A DNA stretch of 36,482 nucleotides, taken from Gnetum montanum (Eukaryota; Streptophyta; Gnetopsida; Gnetales; Gnetaceae). The notes under the pieces were generated by a model. The model saw only the letters and a list, made by a program, of their open reading frames with translations. It was not told the origin of the DNA and did no database searches. The stretch is taken from the NCBI GenBank assembly GCA_015680685.1, contig MNCI01003938.1:87257-123738 (forward strand), given 5' to 3'. Positions 10,234-19,518 of this stretch are shown piece by piece. A program made the position numbers and the translations under genes. The stretch's first letter is position 1. Every line of letters starts with the position of its first letter.

Positions 10234-11700
10234 ATCCCCCATTCTAACAAGCAAAATTAGTAAATGTTTTTCTCTTTCTTTGGTTTTACAATTTTTTGTT
10301 TTCTAATTTTTCATCTCTTAATTTATTGTTTTATCTTTTCAAGGGTGATCTCATCTGTGAATAAAATACTCATGTGACCTATCAGTTGAGGTGTTTTTCT
10401 ATGCTATCGAGTCACAAGGGACTAATTATTTGAGTAATGAGCCCACAACATCCATCCACCCATTCTATTAATAAGAGGTTCTAATCTGGGTATGATGATG
10501 TTCTTGTTTTCATTAAAACTTAAAGTAACTTTGTACTCATTATGCCCAAAGCAAAGAGTGAAAAAATAAGAGGGAATGAAAAGGGTGTGACATAAAGGGG
10601 ACTTGTGGATTCTCTTTGGTGACATCTGTAGGTGCTATCATGCAGCTTGGTTGTACTAAGATCCTTATAGATCTAATGAAAAATGGGAGTAAGAGTTGTG
10701 ATAAAGGCACTCAATAAAGGAACTCAATGTTGTTTTGGGGGGTCCTACTAGAAAGACATACATCCATGCCTGAAGGTTGGCGGCTTCTCTGGATCACTTT
10801 TGGAAAAGACAAAGTGCAAGAAGTGGCTGGAAGAAGAAAAAGACAAGAAAAAAAGAGAGAGAAGAGAAAAAGAAAAGTAAGAAAAAAAATAAAAAATGAA
10901 GCAGAAAAGAAAAGACAAAGAAAAAATGTGCCATAGAAAAATTTGAATCACTCCACCCTTGTGCAAAATGCCAAGTGATCATACGCCTTGCTGTCATGAT
11001 GTTCTTATGGTTGTTTATCATTGGGATGAAATAATGTGATGTCACTGATTAGAGGTATGGAGTTGGTTTTGATCTTGGAGTGAAAGGCTAATGGTACTTT
11101 AATCACACACAACACTTAGGATTCATTGTGCCCAAGGTAAGTTACCTCACATCCTGATCTTTGCAACCCCCTCTGTAATTCGTCTCATCTCACTATCCAA
11201 GTACTTATAACTTGTGTCTTATGTAGCATAGAATTCATACCTCATCATGATGGTATTTAACATGTGTGTGTTTTTTTGCACTGATGCAGATTACATTTAA
11301 CCCTTCTAGTACCTACGGACATTTTAAGGTGTGGTTACACAAGGGCATTATAGGTTGGAACTTGCTTTAGGGAGGGTCCACTTGCATGGCTTTTGTAATT
11401 TGTACTTGTTTCACACCACCACATCATTTTATACCCTCCAAGTACTCCATTGCCAAATCTATTCTTTCCCTTGTCATCATTTTATCAAACGTTCCTTAGA
11501 ACCATTACATGTCCTTTTGTGTGTCACCTAAATAGATCAGGTATGACATTAAAATTTTAGGGCAACTTCCTTGAAAAATCTCTAACTCTAGAATTACACT
11601 AAGCAACAAATTAAGCATTTATTAAAGGCAATGAGTAAGGTATAAGATAATCAAATTTCTTTAAACAACCTTACTAACAATCGGTCCTTGTGTGATTACA
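10234..11700 (+). other. E2 3' region, family-conserved, no long ORF
   Basis: This is homologous to E1 13195-14590 and E3 35119-36482. Shared marks include the AGCCCACAACATCCA-like block (10440), the ACTAGAAAGACATACATCCA-like block (10747, compare 13974), and the block at 11343-11390 with GCTTTAGGGAGGGTCCACTT (compare 14304-14350 and 36278-36322). A purine-only stretch at about 10817-10926 gives low-complexity ORFs on both strands that are not genes. No protein family was recognised. Confidence 0.6.
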
Positions 11701-11701
11701 A

Positions 11702-12170
11702 ATGGCCCCTAAAATAGGATAGCAAGGAGGACCTTCTCAAGATGCAACTAAATGCCTGAGAGGAGGCAGAGGCTAAGGACCTCATGCAGAACATGTAGAG
11801 CAAGAGGCACAATCATTTAGCATCCATCAGGAAACTCCTATCACTACATAATCTAGCCAAGAAAAAGGTGGAGAGGTTAAGGCCAAAGCCTACGAGGAGG
11901 AATGACGATTGTTTGTGGTTCGGTACGTCAAGGCCAATAAGATGTTTCCACAACTATCATGTCCGTAGGATGTGCCAACTCCATCAAACATTAGAACATC
12001 AACATGGATGGCTCATGATCCTTGGACAGAAGAGGTGAAACTTCAAGCACTTCTTCAATGGTATCAATCTCAAAAGCCTTGAGTGCAGGACAAAGGAAAG
12101 ATACCCATGGAGGAGCCACCACCACCAAGAATCACATGAGCTCCACAAGTTTTGTATTTTGTGTCTATGT
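11702..12170 (+). pseudogene. E2 small 3' ORF, unidentified, decayed
   Basis: One plus-strand frame starting ATG GCC CCT AAA at 11702 reads for about 155 codons with seven stops (TAG, TAA, TAG/TGA types), each one C-to-T or G-to-A step from Gln, Arg or Trp. The composition is protein-like: a Gly/Gln/Arg-rich start, a middle with RLFVVRYVKANKMFPQL, WMAHDPWTEEVKLQALLQWY further on, and a Pro-rich end (EEPPPPRIT). It lies between the conserved 3' region and the PPT, where Athila-type elements carry an extra ORF. I do not recognise the product. It may be the remnant of a larger post-pol gene. Confidence 0.45.
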
Positions 12171-12306
12171 TCAAATTTTGTTTAATCCCACATTGCAACA
12201 TGAAATAGTCCATGGTCATTCAATAATCCCATACCTATCTACTGTTTGTAATCGAATGAACTTGTTCCTCACTTTGTTTGACTTGATGATGAGTTTTTAT
12301 TTAGTT

Positions 12307-12315
12307 GTGGGGGTA
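12307..12315 (+). promoter_or_regulatory. E2 polypurine tract
   Basis: GTGGGGGTA lies directly before the TGATGA start of the 3' LTR, the position used to prime plus-strand DNA. Confidence 0.6.
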
Positions 12316-13194
12316 TGATGAATCACGGTTTTCCAGGCCCCAGTATCATGTATGTGATATCAAGTATAAGATATTGAGTACCTAATATCTCAACCTAGAT
12401 ATGATATCGTATACACAATATCATGATTCCTATGTTGGCCTATAAATATAGCACTTAGGCACACAAGGAAGAGTCTTTTGCTGGTAAGTCTTTAGGTTGA
12501 GTCTTTTTGTCAATTTTTAGTTAGCTTTCAATTCTTTTCCAAGTGCATGCCTACAGTGTGATGCTTGTAATTGTATAGAGCCTTTGTTTGAGTGTGCCAT
12601 ACTTGGACACGCATACAATCGGCAATAAAGATCAAGATTACTCCATCATTGCAGAATTCACTTATTTTTGAATTGTTTAATTGTTAATTATTATTTATTA
12701 TTTTCTTAGTTAATATTTCTTTTATCGTCATTTACTATTCCTATTGTTAACATGGAATAAGTATGTCTTAATCACGAACATTTAAGTGTAACTACATGGT
12801 AACCCAGTAGTGTATCAAGTAGTGCTTTGAGTGATGTGCACTTGGTAATCCTAGAAATGGTACACGAATTCCAAGATGCGTACAAATGATTAAGGATTGA
12901 TGCTCATCACACTTAAGTAAGCTTAGATTTTATTTTCTATTACTTATTAGTTTAATCAAGTTGTTTCTTATTGTCTCTAGGAGTAGCATAGTATTAGAAA
13001 CCACATCATAAGCCTCACTCTAAACTAAACCATATGTGGCAAAGAAAATACTAGTCCAAGTGGGAAGACAGCGAACTATGATCAATGTATAACTATCTAG
13101 GTGCCACAACTAGTCCATCTGCGAAGTTTGACTGGATTGCATGTACACGCTCATATTCGTATGGTTGAGTGTAGGGGTACCTTTTCGCTCATCA
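12316..13194 (+). repeat. E2 3' LTR
   Basis: Same length and ends as the 5' LTR. TATA box at 12441-12448, AATAAA at 12624-12629. Right flank CCGAG. Confidence 0.92.
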
Positions 13195-14595
13195 CCGAGT
13201 AACCAATACCAACACTAACATCTCTAATCAAGAACAAGCATGCACTATTTTTTAAATCTCCTTCCTTCAACTTAGTCATGGGGGAGATATCCATATATCA
13301 TAAATCTTAATGAGGATGCAAGATTTTCTCTTATTTCTTTACAATCTTCTTTATATGTTTTCCATTTACTTAAATATTTTATTGATTATTTTATATCTTT
13401 TTCTTTTTTTTTTGGTTATTTTCTTGTTCATTTCTTATTGTTTAAATAAATATTATTCAAAATATTACTTTTTTTCCATTGCTACTATGAAATTTTAAAA
13501 ATTTTTGAATGTAGTTATTAAGATTTTGATTAATTTACAACAGGCCAATTTTGTCCTTAGATTATGTTCTCTAGTAATAGTATGTTAGTTTTCTAGTGAT
13601 ATTAGGTAGTGAGCTCATAACATCCACCCATTTTATCTATTCCATATGGAGTCTACATCATGGGACCATTAAGGTTCTTTCACATTAAAACTAAAAGTAG
13701 CATGCAATTCTATTACCCAACGAACTTGGAAAGGACCAAGTAGGAATAGAAAAGGATGTGACTTCAAGGGAATTTAATATGTTCTTTCTCAACTTCTTTC
13801 TTAACTCTATGATTCCTCATTGATATACCATCACTCCTATTGTTGACCATAAAAGGAAGAATGTCTTTACATGATGTGGTTCATGTCTATAACAAATAAA
13901 TAAATAAATAATAATGAGAATTCAAAGCATACCCCTTAGAAAATTTCATAGGCTACAAGCACTAGTTATGTGGCTAGAAAGATATGTTACCCATGCCTTA
14001 AGGTACTATAATTAGCTTGGACTTATTCTAGACTTAGAATGGATTGGTAGCAAATCATCTTAATCACATGACTCACCAAGAATCTTGTGTAACTGGGATG
14101 CAAATAACTTGTCCATTGTTCTTCATCAACAATTTATTCACTCCACCATCTTTCATCTTAGTACCTTGTACCATGATAAGTTGGTAGTTTTGTTTTCTCG
14201 AAGACATAATCCTTAGACAATATCTCATAGGGCTAAGAAATTTGACTTAAAACAACCATATAGCATCCTTAGTGCCTATGGAATCCTTGTGAGGAGGTCA
14301 TGCAAGGGCATATTAGGAATAAGTCTACTTTAGGGAGAATCCATTTGCATCTCCTTTGGTTTACCTTAAGTTAAATTACCTAACCATAGGCTGATTACAC
14401 ATTGGATCATCTTGATAGCCTTAAAACATCTAGTTTTTCTTTCTTTTGATATTGAAACATCCTCTAGAAACTCATCCCATATGATCTAATTATTTTAATT
14501 TATCAACTTAAATCCTCAATTGTGTTATTTCTATGAATCTCTAGATTTTTTTCTTACATTTGGCTCTTATTTTGACCCTGAACTTGCCCAAAATT
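13195..14595 (+). other. E1 3' region, displaced by the E2 insertion
   Basis: Directly after the E2 3' LTR the sequence matches E3 from about 35030: an AACCAATACCAACACTAAC-like start, the CATGGGGGAGAT motif at 13277-13288, the ATTCAAAGCATACCCCTTAG block at 13918 with GGCTACAAGCACTAGTTATG at 13951 (compare 35787 and 35821), and the TTTAGGGAGAATCCA block at 14330 (compare 36301). It is therefore the continuation of E1 beyond integrase. Short ORFs in it are AT-rich chance frames. Confidence 0.75.
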
Positions 14596-14850
14596 TGAAG
14601 TGAAAAGTATACCTACACATAGCTACATTGATGCATCCATTTTGACATAGTTTGATAATTTGATGTAGCTACATCAATGCATCCCCATCGGTGTAGTATG
14701 AAATTCCTATATATATGTGCAATACTTGACTCATTTTTCACCATTTCAACAAAGTTCTAGATTAGGTTTTTCATTTTTCTAAGTCAAAGAACCTTCCAAG
14801 AGCTTTAACTTCCAACCTGCATACATGAATTCATCCATTCTTCAATACTC
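14596..14850 (+). repeat. LTR-start-like sequence, truncated
   Basis: It begins TGAAGTGAAAAG like the LTR at 24991 (TGAAGTGTAAAT). It has a perfect 16-bp palindrome TGATGTAGCTACATCA at 14661-14676 and a TATA-like CCTATATATATGTGCA at about 14706-14721, matching CCTATATAAATGTGCA at 25099. Similarity fades after about 14850. It could be the remains of the E1 3' LTR, or of a separate insertion. Confidence 0.45.
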
Positions 14851-15180
14851 AAGTGACCAGAGGTATGCTTTACATCATGGGAGCATTAAAACTAAGTTTT
14901 TCACAGAAAAAGTGTTTGAAACTTTTCTAGCTTCCATGAATAAAACATTAAAATAATATTAAATTATGTTACAAGAGTTAATATCAATAATCAAACTCTA
15001 TTAGAATGGGAATAAAATAACATCATAAGCCTACTATCATTAAATAGAAAATTAATGATAAAATTCTATCTAACTAAGAAAACATGATCCAATCTAACAA
15101 AGAAAGGTATCCAAAGGGAACAAATGTTATGCCTAAGAGCTAATCTTGGGTTACATTTGGGATCACAGATAGCATCCAAA
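14851..15180. other. Unassigned AT-rich interval
   Basis: No recognisable domain, LTR end or repeat was found. An ATG at 15130 lies just upstream of the decayed gene that follows, but in a different frame. Confidence 0.3.
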
Positions 15181-15634
15181 AGAGGACCATAGGCACAAGG
15201 ACCATCATAACCTAGGGAGAAGTAACCCTGAGGAGGAAGGGACCAACAACAACAACAAACCTAGGAGTAAGCAACTGAAGCTATGCATACTACTAGCCCC
15301 CTACAGGAGAAGTCTAAGCTAGAATTTATCATGTAGATTTTTCCAACAAAGACAAGCTAATCTAGGTATGATAAGGTCCTGAGATCAAGACATAAGTTGG
15401 AGGTCATGCTTAAAAAAGCCTACTTGGAAAAGATTAAGACTAAAGAGATCCAGAGCTCCATCTTTCAAGAGTTGAACATTAGATCATTCCTAGATTTGGC
15501 ACTAGCAAAGGTTTAAACACATCTATAAGAAGCTCCCCTATGGATCATTCTCTCCACTAGTGAGAAATGGTACATGAAAGAGGCCTACCTCTTCTAGAAC
15601 AACTAACAAGGAGATGCTAGTGTCAAAATCAAAG
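15181..15634 (+). pseudogene. Transposase_32-like plant transposon gene, 5' part
   Basis: One plus-strand frame runs from about 15181 to 15634. It has a Gln/Pro/Gly-rich start (a CAA run at 15244), then SRYDKVLRSRHKLEVMLKKA at 15361-15420 and YLEKIKTKEIQSSIFQELNI at 15421-15480. Its stops are nearly all TAG or TAA where CAG or CAA would fit. At 15634 the frame is cut inside a codon by the solo LTR and resumes in frame at 19519. The likeness to the putative plant transposon protein family is from general memory of its pattern and is not certain. Confidence 0.6.
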
Positions 15635-16783
15635 TGTTGGTGACCATTTGGGACGCGACTGCCAACGAGTGTCCTCGAACAAGATTTAGGTGCTTACTGG
15701 TCTCTGGCAACACCAAGGCTAAGATACCTCCCAATAGACTCAGTAGTTAATGTGAGTATGTGTGTGTGCTGTTGTGGTGTGCTGTTGTGAAAAATGAAAT
15801 GATTGGGTTGTGTGTAAAACTATAAATGACTTATCTTAAAGAGATTCAGCCAACTTTGCAAAGTACTGTGAGTTGTTGAGAGTTCCTATTCTGTTCAATT
15901 ACCTATTCTATGGAGTCCTTATAATACCTACTTGTAACAAATAAAGTTTTGCAAAAACATTTGAGCACAACTCTGCAAATCTACTTCTAATTTTTCCCAG
16001 AGAAAGAGATAGTTCCACAAGAAAACTAGAAATAGAGCAAGATTCAATGGAAATAGAAAGAAGAGAAAAAGAAAGAAAATTTGTGTAAAGATCTCAAATG
16101 TTTAAACAAGGTAAAATGATACGAGTAAACACTTCGCAATAAAGCTATCCCAAATTCAATAACTACAAATTGTTCAAACTTCCAAGGCTTAATTAAGCAA
16201 TTTCTTCAAGATAATCCTACTATGCTACCCAAAAAATTGTTGCGTAAACTATCACGTACCAGACTCTATTTTGGCTAGATAATGGATGTCAACAATTGCA
16301 TTCAATAGAACCTTCAAAAGACTTAACAATTTTTGATTGAAATACCATGGAGATCCACTTTAAAGATAAAAGAAGCTATTCTGGTCCTATCAAAATACCA
16401 AAGATTTTCTAAACCCTCTTGACTATTGAATTGTTCAATGGCTTGACTACATGCAGAGGATCTCTTACAACAATCTCAATGGTGGTTCTTCTACATTGCA
16501 CAATAATAAAATTCACTACTAAATTTCTCTTAAGGCTTTCAAACACAAGCTCTTCTATGGTAAAATTTTAATAGAAATTTTCTATCATGTAACAAGAACA
16601 ATAAGAGCAATCTAAAAATCCCAAAATTACTTGCCAAGCATGATACTATCTAAACCACTAGCTAAAAAATTTAAACAAAATAAAAAAAATAAACATAACT
16701 CACAGGACTATGACAAAGAGGTTGAAATGTTTTCTTTAACAAGTCATCTTATAAGTAATCTTTCACAATGTCTTCTTTAAAAA

Positions 16784-16915
16784 TGCTCTTTTTTTTTTCC
16801 ACCAAGACCCAAAGTGAGACCTCTAGTGTCTTTTTTTCAATCTTCCTCCAAGACCCCCTTAGCCATCAAGACCCAAAGTGAGGCCCCCCTCCGAGACTCC
16901 GAGTGTGTCCCCCCT
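16784..16915 (-). repeat. Duplicated leader motif in the solo LTR
   Basis: CAAGACCCAAAGTGAG occurs twice (about 16804 and 16868), followed by C-rich tracts, between the TATA box and the outer end of the LTR. This would lie in the transcribed leader on the minus strand. Confidence 0.5.
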
Positions 16916-16982
16916 TTCCTTCCTATCCTTGGAGCCCTTTTATAGGATCTCATAGGTAGTTAGGTAAGTTACAAACATTTTG

Positions 16983-17130
16983 GGTGGTTATAACCACCAT
17001 AGAGATGAAAAAGCTGCAATTGACAAGTGTCCCATTTAGTTGTCAAGTGGCCCATTCAGTTGCCAAGTGGTCACCATGGAGATAAAAAAGTTGTAGTTGA
17101 CAAGTGGCTTTTGTAGTGGTTATAACCACC
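16983..17130 (-). promoter_or_regulatory. Upstream promoter repeats of the solo LTR
   Basis: The perfect palindrome GTGGTTATAACCAC occurs at 16984-16997 and again at 17116-17129. Between them TTGACAAGTG-type motifs recur. All of it lies just upstream of the minus-strand TATA box, where enhancer-like repeats of LTRs are found. TTGAC is the core of WRKY-binding W boxes, but binding is not shown. Confidence 0.45.
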
Positions 17131-17859
17131 ATTTCAATTGAGAGGCTACAATTGTCATGAAATTACAACATTTATAGGAAATTTAAAATGAAGCCAAGTA
17201 TCTAGTGACTATATTCACCATAGGGTTAAATGTTTATAGGTGATGAATATCTTGTAGTTGCAACCATCATAATCACAATTGACTATTGTTCAATTCACAT
17301 GGGACTTTGAACAATTGTCCCATAACTTTCTTTTCTTTTTTAAATCATAAAATATTTTATTGTTATTTAAATCATAGTAATAGAGATAGTAACCATGGAG
17401 TTGATGCATACATGGACGGGTTGATATATAAATATATATATGTATGTGTGTAATATTTGTCCATCTATCTTATGCTTGGGACCCATGATTTGCTTCCTAC
17501 CTGCCACCAACATCTGTCTGTCCAAATCATCTGCGAGTTGAAGGATTTGAACCTGCAAACTGCATTAAAATGAAACGCTACATAATAGTAGTTATATCCG
17601 ATAAAAATTCAGGCATAAACGATGGGACCCCTCGTATTGATTCAAAAACTTTGATGAAATAATTCCTACTAAAATCTAGGCTCATGGGACTCTTCCATTT
17701 TGATGTATCATCACTCAAATTATTCCACCCAGTGACGATCTTAGCCAGAACCATATATCAACTACCACCGCAAAACAAGGCCCTGCCGCATTGTGCCTCC
17801 TCCATCTTCGATGCTATTGATGTCGTTGCTAATTCCGTTTAGTTGCACCGATTCTGCTG

Positions 17860-18622
17860 GTTGTTCCATCTCACAAGGCATTAACATCGAATGATAATTT
17901 CAATGATTTCATCGGTGATCTTGGCAGGATGCTCATGGTTGTAAGAATGGAGAGAACATGCTTGAGCATGCCCGGTAATGGAAAGCTCGACCAAGACGGT
18001 AGGGTTGGAGTAGTCAGCGTTCTCAACTCCGTGAATGCGCTGCCATTGCGTTTCACAGCACCACCAATGCCAAAGTCATCACTATCGACATTGCTAAAAT
18101 TGGGGGCGAAGTGAGGGTTGCCATCATTGGAGCTGAGAAAAATGAGAGCTTGCTCTTGCACCTACTTCTACTGGTGTCTGTTCCATTTTCTTGTGTTGAT
18201 TTCTTTTTGGAAGGTTCTTTTATAGAGCCTAGAAATGGCCCTTCCTTAATCTTCATTTTCATGGCCTCGGTAGCATCAATGCGAAGAAGATTACCCTGGG
18301 GAACCCTGTGACGTCTGGTCTTCTGCATGGCCCTTTCTTTGCTAAAAGCTTCAACGGAAGCCCTAATTTTCTCTGTAATTTTGAAGGCTTTACCGGACGC
18401 GATTCTCAAGTAGCACAGAACCTCGTTCTAAGAAACATCAAAGCCGCCAGCCTTCATGATGCCGTAGAGGTCACCATGCATGTTGACGTTGATGGTCATG
18501 CAACCTCCCATGATGGCCTCCTCTTTCAACGATGGATTGATCACAGTGGAAACCGAAGCACCGTCACTGTAGAAGGCAAAAGGAAAGTAAGCACGATTGG
18601 CAAATGGTGAACAATCAACGAC
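17860..18622 (-). pseudogene. RRP45: Exosome subunit RRP45-like fragment
   Basis: RRP45 (EXOSC9 homologue; CER7 in Arabidopsis) is an RNase PH-like core subunit of the RNA exosome, which trims and degrades RNA in nucleus and cytoplasm. The minus strand reads FANRAYFPFAFYSDG, INPSLKEEAIMGGCMTINVN, an AGG block, then after a stop LRIASGKAFKITEKI and VEAFSKERAMQKTRRH. This is the end of the RNase PH fold and the start of the tail. A Lys/Ser-rich tail follows, with a frame change near 18150. The N-terminal part is missing, replaced by AUG6. The plus-strand ORFs here (17929-18114, 18308-18610) are shadows. Confidence 0.75.
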
Positions 18623-18625
18623 ATC

Positions 18626-19345
18626 TCATAATGCTGAACCCGATATCTGATACTTGTGTTCACAATGAGCAATTAAATATTCTATAGGTCCTAAAGCTAA
18701 TTCTTCATGCTGATCTGTATACATCAATAGGTAATTCCAAAGATGTGTTGCTTTTTGAACCAATATAACTTTCTGATGCAGTGAAGGATCTTTGCCACAT
18801 TGTCTTTCAATATCATCATCCATTTCAAATTGGAAATCCTTGCACTCCTGAAGTTTATCCAACTCTTGCTACAGATAGGCCTCTTTAGCACACAGAGCAC
18901 AATACTTAGCGATCATGTCATGTGCTAAATTAGATCACATTGCTTGCCTCTGAACAACCATAGATGCATTTTTCTATGAAACATCTTCATTCAAGAGCTA
19001 TCTTAGCCTTTGTCACCATGAGCAGTGCAGAAGCATCTGTGCTCTAATTTACCATGTCTGTTAATGAGGCTGGAAGTGGATTACAAGCAACATCAGCTGT
19101 AGATGTACGTTTATGAACTTCATGGAGGGCATGGGCTGAAAGTTGCCATAATAGTTCAACAAACCTATGCCCACAGCATGTTTCAATCAATGACACACTT
19201 CAATCAAGGGCATGGGCTCCTTGTGATTCTAACTCATTTATGATCCCTTGGACAATTTTACGAAAGTCACGAGACTGTGCTAAATCAAAAATAGGCAATT
19301 TCTGCTCATGACACCAAGATGGATAATTCCCTATAAATGTAGCTA
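18626..19345 (-). pseudogene. AUG6: AUGMIN subunit 6-like fragment
   Basis: AUG6 (HAUS6 homologue) belongs to the augmin complex, which recruits gamma-tubulin to existing microtubules for branching nucleation. The minus strand reads [20 protein letters not shown], then [28 protein letters not shown] and, after a frame change, KLQECKDFQFEMDD and LGPIEYLIAHCEHKYQISGS, in the order of plant AUG6. It covers part of the N-terminal half only. Exons that are normally separated by introns appear joined. The C-terminal half is absent because the RRP45 piece begins at once after ISGSAL and a TGA. I identified it from memory of the family pattern; no search was run. Confidence 0.8.
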
Positions 19346-19518
19346 CAATATCTAGCATATGCCATTCCAAATTCATGGTCAGTTAACTGTTTCATAATTC
19401 TTCATGGGAAAGAGCATAATCCTCCTTGAACAGTTTCAGTTCATTAGGATTCTATACCTCACCATTTGCAAATAAGTCCACCTATTCCATGAAATGGCCA
19501 AAATGTGCCAACACAAAG

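Larger units (their letters stand above)
6845..13194 (+). mobile_element. E2, complete non-autonomous Ty3/gypsy LTR element
   Basis: Two 879-bp direct repeats (6845-7723 and 12316-13194) both begin TGATGAATCA and end GCTCATCA, forming the TGATGA/TCATCA terminal inverted repeat. A tRNA-Asp PBS follows the left LTR and a G-rich PPT precedes the right one. The 4.6-kb interior holds gag, a long 3' region and a small 3' ORF, but no recognisable protease, RT or integrase, so movement needed enzymes from relatives. The flanks are TCAAG (left) and CCGAG (right), a 5-bp target duplication if two transitions are allowed. By eye the first 160 bp of the LTRs differ at about 28 positions, mostly transitions; the rest looks more similar. 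The insertion is therefore old. Confidence 0.9.
17326..19383 (-). pseudogene. Chimeric processed pseudogene: AUG6 5' part joined to RRP45 3' part
   Basis: On the minus strand an AUG6-like segment (19383 to about 18626) runs directly into an RRP45-like segment (about 18622 to 17860) with no intron, then about 500 bp of UTR-like sequence. An AATAAA (plus 17356-17361) is followed by a degenerate A tail (T run on the plus strand, 17327-17341). The flanks CAATTGTCCCATAA (17312-17325) and TAACTGTTTCATAA (19384-19397) match at 10 of 14 positions, all differences being transitions, as expected of an aged target duplication. Together these point to an mRNA-derived copy made by LINE-type retrotransposition, with a template switch between two mRNAs. 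It sits inside the solo LTR. Stops and frameshifts make it non-coding now. Confidence 0.75.
15635..19513 (-). mobile_element. Solo LTR, minus orientation, with CAAAG target duplication
   Basis: On the plus strand it starts TGTTGG at 15635 and ends CCAACA at 19513, a 6-bp terminal inverted repeat with the LTR signature TG...CA. CAAAG occurs on both sides (15630-15634 and 19514-19518). Removing the insert plus one CAAAG joins the flanking reading frame exactly (KIK then DITISY). On the minus strand CTATAAAAGGGC (TATA box, plus 16937-16945) shows orientation. Without the pseudogene inside it the LTR is about 1.8 kb. No internal region remains, so recombination between LTRs probably removed it. 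A diverged inverted copy lies at about 23600-24912. Confidence 0.88.

Noticed and set aside
10748-11045. Minus-strand ORFs rich in Phe and Ser
   Set aside because: They are translations of a purine-rich low-complexity tract and overlap each other in two frames.
13310-13498. 62-codon hydrophobic plus-strand ORF, possible membrane protein
   Set aside because: Phe/Leu/Ile-rich only because the DNA is T-rich. It lies in the conserved 3' region, and E3 has no equivalent frame.
17367-17558. A small minus-strand exon reading VQILQLADDLDRQMLVAG with AG and GT borders
   Set aside because: It lies in the 3' part of the processed pseudogene just before its poly(A) signal. No protein family was recognised, and splice-like dinucleotides are common by chance.
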